Of a stretch of DNA of 64,000 nt, positions 60,629 to 64,000 are shown in pieces. Numbering within the stretch: position 1 is the stretch's first letter; every line of letters begins with the position of its first letter. The translations under genes were made by a program, and so were the position numbers. Under the pieces are notes generated by a model. It made no database searches, was not told where the DNA came from, and saw only the letters and a list, made by a program, of their open reading frames with translations. Origin of the DNA: Zhengitettix transpicula (taxonomy: Eukaryota > Arthropoda > Insecta > Orthoptera > Tetrigidae); assembly GCA_037074705.1 (NCBI GenBank), contig CM073592.1:30042629-30106628 (forward strand), given 5' to 3'.

Positions 60629-63600
60629 CATATAATTATAGCAATTCATAAAAAGATTATTAAATTTTCTTCGGATTTAGAACACTGTTACTAGAATCAA
60701 CAATATGATTAAGAAGAAAGCTAAATTAGTTTAATTCCAAATATTTCAATTCTGAACACTGGTTTGTTTGATATACATAATTCTATTAATTTAATAGCAC
60801 ACTGTAAAATATCTTCAGAATGAATTGAATCATTAAAAATTCTGTAACACTTTGTTAAGCTTATGTAAATATAAAAACATTAAATGGAAGAGTAATAAAT
60901 AATTAAAGTATCCAATTAATGTAAACTCCACAAGAGTCAGAACATTATTATACCTCACGAACTCGAAAGACTTCAATTGGTGTTGCATAGTATTTACTAT
61001 CTTTTTGGAATATCTTAATCCGACCTTTTCCATTTATAATCATACCAGTTCCATTAACCCTTTGATTTAGAAAACGACCAAGGGTAAATGTTTCACGAGC
61101 ACTCATTTCAAACCAATGCCAAATTACAACAGTATGTTGTGGCAAATCATAATCATAAGTATAGGCATTTGGTTCCTCTTTCGATGGACGCCGTACAATT
61201 AATGCACCAAATAGACCTTCCGCATCTTCATGTCCTATAAATTTTAATATATATATAAATAAAATTGCTGTAAATTCACTAATTTATATAATTACAAAAT
61301 TATAATTATAATTTAATGCTTGAATACCAGAGCTACATATTAAACTGTACGTATGTAAAGTGCAATATTTTACGAATATAACGAAGGTGTGCTTTGTAAT
61401 ATCTACTACTGTATTTTTACTGGAATTTCTCTTTATTTACAAAAAAGGAATATTAACAAAATATCTAAACAAATTCTAATTTAAAAAATAACATAGCAAA
61501 TTATGTCTTAATATTATTCTGCCCCAGGACTTAGTGGCTATAGTTGGCTGGCTGATGTTAAAATAAGTTTAGGAATTATTTAAAGAAAAATGTCCCATGA
61601 ACATATGCCAAACAAATAGTGGTTAGTAGTGGAGAATTACAGGTTGAAAAATATTCTTCCAGAATCATGGTACCATGGCATATAACTATGACTATATTCA
61701 AGTGTTCTCTCAAATGTAAAGTGAAGAAAGTGAAAACTAGTCACTATGCTGGTCAAAATATAGGAATACATAATAAAAGTTTTTGAGGTGTTATCTTTCC
61801 TCTTCAAGAGATAGTTTGCATGATCCTCTTGTTAAGTTACAGGAACAAGCAATCTGTAACCTTTAGAAATTGGATAACATGTCCAAAAAATTGTATAATA
61901 TATTCTATACAGCATAGTAAATATTCTCTGAGTGACCATAGCAATGTATTGTCTCTTTCCATTCAACTTTAATTTTATATAAACAAATTTTAAAACAAAA
62001 GTATATATCTAGTTTATAAGTGGTCAGTTAATTATTACCCATGTGAGCATGATACATATGAGTTCCAGCTGTGTCTGCAATGAACTTATATTGGAATCTG
62101 TTATTTGGAAGTATTGGGCATTGAGTTACAAAAGGTACCCCATCCATTTCTGGAGAAAATCTTTGATGTATTCCATGCCAGTGTATAGTAGTTGCTTCTA
62201 TAGGCATCATATTTTGTAGATCAATAATAATTGTGTCCCCTAAGCAAACCTGAAATTAAAATAAAGAAAACAAACTACAGAAAATGTAATGAATTTATAT
62301 TATGCAAGCTACAAATCTATGATATTTTCAAACCAATATGTGTTGATGTGCTTGAATTCGATATTTTAAAATTCAATAAAAAATCATCGAAGAATATGAT
62401 AATCTCTTTCAATGTGTAAATTGATTCTTTTATGACGGTTGATTGTCACAATATTTTGCTTAGTCAGTGTCCAATAATAGACATAAAACAATTATGATAA
62501 TCTGGCTTGTCATCAAATTAAATCTCAAAAGCAACAACCTATTAGAAAGAAAATTTTATTAACATATTTAAAAACATAATATTCATCGAACACAATGTTT
62601 CATCCCTGATTAGGACCTCTTCAGGTGCACAATTCAATTCAGTCATCTAAAAAAATTGAAAATAATGTCTTATGTACATTATAATTTAAAACTGTTATGT
62701 AGGCTACAAATATAATTTGTGTTATAATTTATTATAAGAAAATTTAGATTATTAAATTTCAATGTGTTTCCACATTCGTTGCGACCAAAATGACTCTTTT
62801 TGACAGACCTATTAAAAGTATTATTGAATTTTAAGATAACCTGTTGAAGGGGGCTCAGTCCCTCGAAAATTTGAATATCCACTTATGCCAGACTGGACCA
62901 ACTACTGATTTCAGGTAAGCAGGCATTGCTCTCTCTCTTTCCTATCCAAATGTGTTATTTAATTTGACATCGTCACATTTTCCTCAAGTGTTTTATATAC
63001 CCATCATAATTTAAAAATTTAGTTGTATTTATCCTTTCTTGTATATATATATATATATATATAATACAACAGACCAATCACAATTATAAAGAATCATAAA
63101 TTTTATTTAAATTATTTGTCTCTCTTTTAATATTAATGACCGAATATGCAACTTTCTCTCATCAATCTGGAATAATTTTTCATCTAAATTATTTACATTG
63201 TCCCAATTGAAATTTTTTTAAAAAATAATCCTTGGACATAACTGAATAATTTGGTCGTTAAATTTCAATTTATTTTTATATTTACTTATTCTACTTTTTA
63301 GGCATCGTTTCGTTTGCCCAGAATAACAAGAATTACAATCTAAACAATTAATTTTGTTTATAACATTATGTATATCTAAAGTGTTAATTTTTTACGTAAT
63401 ACTTTTAACTACTTTTAAGTAATTATAAGATTTCATATTTAAAAAATATTAAGTACTGTTTCAATAAGCAACATACTTCAATAGATGTTCCCGGAAGTCT
63501 TGTATTTACTACTTGTACAGCACGTTTGTGTCCACCAGCAGTTATACATCCATTTGCAAAACAGTCAGTTATATTAAAGGGGCAATCTCCACAGGCACCA

Positions 63601-63694
63601 TTCATCGTGGCATATTCACTTACAGTGAAGTTATAATTGCATGAGCGATGTTTTCCACGCACACATGGTCTGTAACATGGGTGATTTGTTCCGC
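57153..63694 (-). CDS. Gene B: laccase-like multicopper oxidase, exons 3-11, 5' part beyond the window
   Basis: Tandem paralogue of gene A, same strand. Visible exons, 5' to 3': 63694-63477, 62249-62039, 61234-60954, 59995-59872, 59690-59482, 58595-58442, 58058-57840, 57752-57531, 57334-57153. They sum to 1820 nt, about 606 codons including stop, all in phase. Copper motifs are intact: IHWHGIHQRF, YHAHMG, HPFHLHGFEFHVV and FHCHIGHHMEMGM. Exon lengths 211, 281, 124, 209 and 219 are identical to gene A. Two further 5' exons, including the signal peptide, are expected to the right of 64000. The exons are more AT-rich than those of gene A. The C-terminus differs (CGHYTKSLSSSTSLLQPNLSDR written in part). 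No stop or frameshift is seen, so it should be functional. Substrate is unknown. Confidence 0.9.
57531..57752 (-). CDS. Gene B exon 10 (HPFHLHG copper motif)
   Basis: 222 nt, acceptor TATTTCAG|GA, donor CCAG|GTAATA. It carries GGGTSDHPFHLHGFEFHVV and ends VIRFQAANPG. It is six bases longer than the gene A exon (with the preferred acceptor there), the difference lying just before HPFHLHG. Confidence 0.9.
57840..58058 (-). CDS. Gene B exon 9
   Basis: 219 nt, acceptor TGTTACAG|GA, donor CCAC|GTAAGC. It contains LELPGPYPQLNNNTYRASPI, the Cys cluster (MYCTES...FCNEEDFCSCP) and LVELIIVDP. An open frame extends upstream to 58113 but alignment with gene A fixes the acceptor at 58058. Confidence 0.88.
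58442..58595 (-). CDS. Gene B exon 8
   Basis: 154 nt, acceptor CTTTCAG|CTT, donor TATG|GTATGA. It starts LLNPIPMKSSSSKN and ends KPDHTFYISLRLNRY, the same frame and phase as gene A exon 8 but divergent in the middle. Confidence 0.87.
59482..59690 (-). CDS. Gene B exon 7
   Basis: 209 nt, acceptor ACTTCTAG|TG, donor AAGG|GTAACC. It contains DSIMINAGERYDFVLNANQ, NYWFRVRGDGDC and LHYEGAARRDPLGVPSYEY. Confidence 0.9.
59872..59995 (-). CDS. Gene B exon 6
   Basis: 124 nt, acceptor TATTTCAG|GGG, donor GAAG|GTAATT. It encodes GKRYRFRVIYNAPIFCHIQI then HSMTVINTDSGNIKPIE. Confidence 0.9.
60249..60262. repeat. Left target-site duplication of the fold-back element
   Basis: TATTAATTGTTATA here is repeated at 60455-60468. 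Confidence 0.65.
60263..60454. mobile_element. Fold-back element with hammerhead-like core, copy 2, in gene B intron 5
   Basis: Two inverted arms, AAGAAAGTTAGCCAATTCAG with GACAAAAAAGTGATAATATA and the reverse complement ending TTGGCTAACTTTCTT, flank a centre with CAACGTTTCTGGGATCCTTG and CCTTTCCTCAGG. On the minus strand the centre reads CTGAGGA-AAGGGACAAGGATCCCA-GAAACG (broken here into its parts), with GGGA/TCCC able to pair. A 14-bp direct repeat flanks the element. It is 192 bp long and non-coding. Confidence 0.7.
60573..60625. repeat. (TA)n microsatellite in gene B intron 5
   Basis: About 26 TA units. Confidence 0.95.
60954..61234 (-). CDS. Gene B exon 5
   Basis: 281 nt, acceptor TTTATAG|GA, donor GTGAG|GTATAA. 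It begins GHEDAEGLFGALIVRRP, includes VVIWHWFEMSARETFTLGRF and MIINGKGRIKIF, and ends IEVFRVRE. Confidence 0.9.
62039..62249 (-). CDS. Gene B exon 4 (HWHG and HAH copper motifs)
   Basis: 211 nt, acceptor ATTTCAG|GTT, donor ATGG|GTAATA. It encodes VCLGDTIIIDLQNMMP, TIHWHGIHQRFSPEMDGVPF, VTQCPI and GTHMYHAHMG. HAH replaces HSH of gene A, both common in laccases. Confidence 0.92.
62580..63420 (-). mobile_element. Penelope-like element relic, copy 2, in gene B intron 3
   Basis: At 63306-63352 the minus strand encodes NCLDCNSCYSGQTKRC, the GIY-YIG endonuclease start (I replaced by S). About 700 bases further along the same strand, at 62624-62597, is CTGAAGAGGTCCTAATCAGG followed by GATGAAACATTG, with a CTGANGA box, a pairable stem II (TCC/GGG with a wobble) and a GAAAC box, like the hammerhead ribozymes of Penelope pLTRs. 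The layout mirrors copy 1 at 53 kb. Between them, 62822-62877 on the plus strand holds another such candidate (CCTGTTGAAGGGGGCTCAGT, CCCTCGAAAAT). No intact protein remains. Confidence 0.65.
63042..63062. repeat. (TA)n microsatellite inside the Penelope-like relic
   Basis: About ten TA units. Confidence 0.9.
63477..63694 (-). CDS. Gene B exon 3 (Cys-rich N-terminal region)
   Basis: 218 nt, acceptor TTTTTGCAG|GC, donor GAA|GTATGT. It encodes GGTNHPCYRPCVRGKHRSCN, NGACGDCPFNITDCFANGC and TRLPGTSIE. It is one codon longer than gene A exon 3 and begins with the same 2-base phase, so an upstream exon ending in one extra base is required. Confidence 0.9.
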
Positions 63695-64000
63695 CTGCAA
63701 AAATTTAACAATTTTCAGGAATGGAATTAGTTGAAAATTTACAAAAAAAAAACATTATTGCCAAGTCTCGATTGCTTTCTTTTGTACAGGCATATTCCTT
63801 CACTTTGCGGACTGACAGCAAAGTAATTGAAGGCCGACGTATGTTAATGTCTTTTAGTAAAAGTATGACATAAACATCAGTTGGCGCAAAAACAGTTTTG
63901 GCGTTATCAAAACAACCTGATAGCTGTTTATATTGGTTGGAGGTCGATGCACCTACAAATGTTGTTGCGGTTCTGTCTGTTTTTAACGGTATTAGGCCTC

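Overview
This is nuclear DNA from an animal, almost certainly an insect. It is AT-rich and intron-rich, with consensus GT/AG splice sites, long introns and many transposable-element remnants. It carries secreted multicopper oxidases of the insect/arthropod laccase type and the first coding exon of an insect-type pyrokinin/CAPA (PRXamide) receptor. A repeat-rich hemimetabolous insect such as a cockroach or termite fits best, but that is inference.

All recognised host genes are on the minus strand. (1) At 3998-4477 lies the first coding exon of the peptide GPCR (TM1 to TM4), with a CG-rich leader upstream. Its remaining exons are not visible, so the left ~4 kb is probably the start of a large intron. 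That stretch contains a Helitron-like copy, two poly(A) retroelement copies, an exon-like ORF and a short bacterial fragment (an RluA pseudouridine synthase end joined to an IS982-type transposase). (2) At 29374-42295 lies a complete laccase-like multicopper oxidase (gene A) with 11 coding exons. The exons sum to 1908 nt (635 residues plus stop), every junction is in phase, and all copper-ligand motifs are present. (3) From 57153 to 63694 lies a tandem paralogue (gene B), exons 3-11. Its first exons, including the signal peptide, lie beyond the right edge. Five of the nine shared exons have identical length (211, 281, 124, 209 and 219 nt) and all phases match, so the pair arose by tandem duplication.

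The rest is accessory DNA. There are Helitron-like non-autonomous elements (1.46, 7.06, 7.66 and 10.24 kb, with a 5' end at 6.27 kb). There is a ~560-bp poly(A)-tailed retroelement in six copies with target-site duplications and tandem palindromes at its 5' end. A LINE reverse-transcriptase tail lies at 17.9-18.4 kb and a mariner/IS630-type transposase relic lies in a gene A intron. Two Penelope-like relics (53.1-53.7 and 62.6-63.4 kb) each encode a GIY-YIG endonuclease piece followed by a hammerhead-ribozyme-like core. A family of short elements at 6.9, 32.8, 46.0, 48.4 and 60.3 kb shares a related CTGANGA...GAAAC core; two of these copies are fold-back. Many (TA)n tracts and one ~200-bp (TC)n tract complete the picture.

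The two oxidases are expected to be secreted enzymes oxidising phenols, ascorbate or metal ions with reduction of O2 to water. Nothing in the window shows which substrate they use. The least ordinary signals are the paired Penelope/hammerhead structures, the hammerhead-like fold-back family, the palindrome-headed retroelement and the bacterial fusion fragment.
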